This document shows, in pieces, positions 63,990 to 64,000 of a DNA stretch of 64,000 bases. The position numbers and the translations under genes are program-made. The stretch lies in assembly GCA_963846505.1 (NCBI GenBank), contig CAWJWD010000007.1:310001-374000 (forward strand), in the 5' to 3' direction. The stretch is from JACVRW01 sp963846505 (GTDB lineage Bacteria; Actinomycetota; Thermoleophilia; Solirubrobacterales; Thermoleophilaceae). Each line of letters opens with the position of its first letter. Position 1 is the stretch's first letter. Under the pieces are notes generated by a model that saw only the letters and a list, made by a program, of their open reading frames with translations, made no database searches and was not told the DNA's origin.

Positions 63990-64000
63990 GGGGCGCGTGG

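Overview
The window is about 64 kb of very GC-rich DNA with densely packed genes. Gene content and order point to an Actinomycetota chromosome, most likely a Thermoleophilia/Solirubrobacterales-type lineage; the lineage is inferred from gene order and style, not from a marker search. The backbone is a familiar actinobacterial housekeeping series on the + strand: leuS (end only), comEA, comEC, holA, rpsT, murJ, lepA, hrcA, dnaJ, prmA, yqeY, phoH, ybeY, era, then hisIE-trpEGDC, trpFBA, and at the far end polA. Accessory cassettes are inserted into this backbone.

Layout. 0-5.9 kb: leuS end, a small membrane protein, a membrane protein with a helix-hairpin-helix domain, an Orn/Lys/Arg decarboxylase, an amidohydrolase, an arginine-deiminase-fold enzyme, and comEA. 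5.96-14.44 kb: an iron/heme acquisition island lying between comEA and comEC, with two HtaA-domain surface proteins (one with collagen-like repeats), a PKD-domain anchored protein, an HmuTUV-type ABC importer, a HugZ-type heme-degrading protein and an ExbB/DUF2149-like pair. Its promoter regions carry six TTAGG-N4-CCTAA inverted repeats (IdeR/DtxR-like iron boxes). 14.5-24.2 kb: comEC, holA, an aldehyde dehydrogenase, rpsT, murJ, lepA and an alpha/beta hydrolase. 24.2-29.1 kb: a primary-type sigma factor, a HadA/HadB-like dehydratase pair, hrcA, dnaJ and prmA. 29-35 kb: a CPA1 antiporter, a HAD hydrolase, yqeY-phoH-ybeY-era and a GNAT protein. 35-48 kb: his/trp genes, with the trp series split by a moxR-DUF58-transglutaminase-htrA cassette. 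48-53 kb: an EamA exporter with a GntR regulator, small proteins, a PPi-type phosphofructokinase and an orphan amino-acid-binding lipoprotein. 53-58.7 kb: a complete livKHMGF branched-chain amino-acid importer. 58.7-64 kb: an SDR epimerase, an ACT-domain malic enzyme and polA.

Two features run through the whole window. First, many start codons lie 6-9 nt after a TANNNT hexamer with no Shine-Dalgarno sequence, which suggests leaderless transcripts; I used this to choose several starts. Inside operons, genes overlap by GTGA or ATGA. Second, many clearly functional genes (rpsT, murJ, lepA, prmA, trpD, the transglutaminase gene, polA and others) are broken by single-base frame changes, nearly all +1, while others (comEC, trpB, the malic enzyme gene) are clean. 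I read these as errors of the sequence rather than pseudogenes and give coordinates spanning the whole gene.

The observations most worth a second look are the iron-box-controlled heme island with an ExbB/DUF2149-like energiser, and a structured 3'-end element present in two copies, directly after rpsT and dnaJ, whose hairpin stems differ by compensatory changes. I saw no rRNA, tRNA, CRISPR array, transposase or phage gene.
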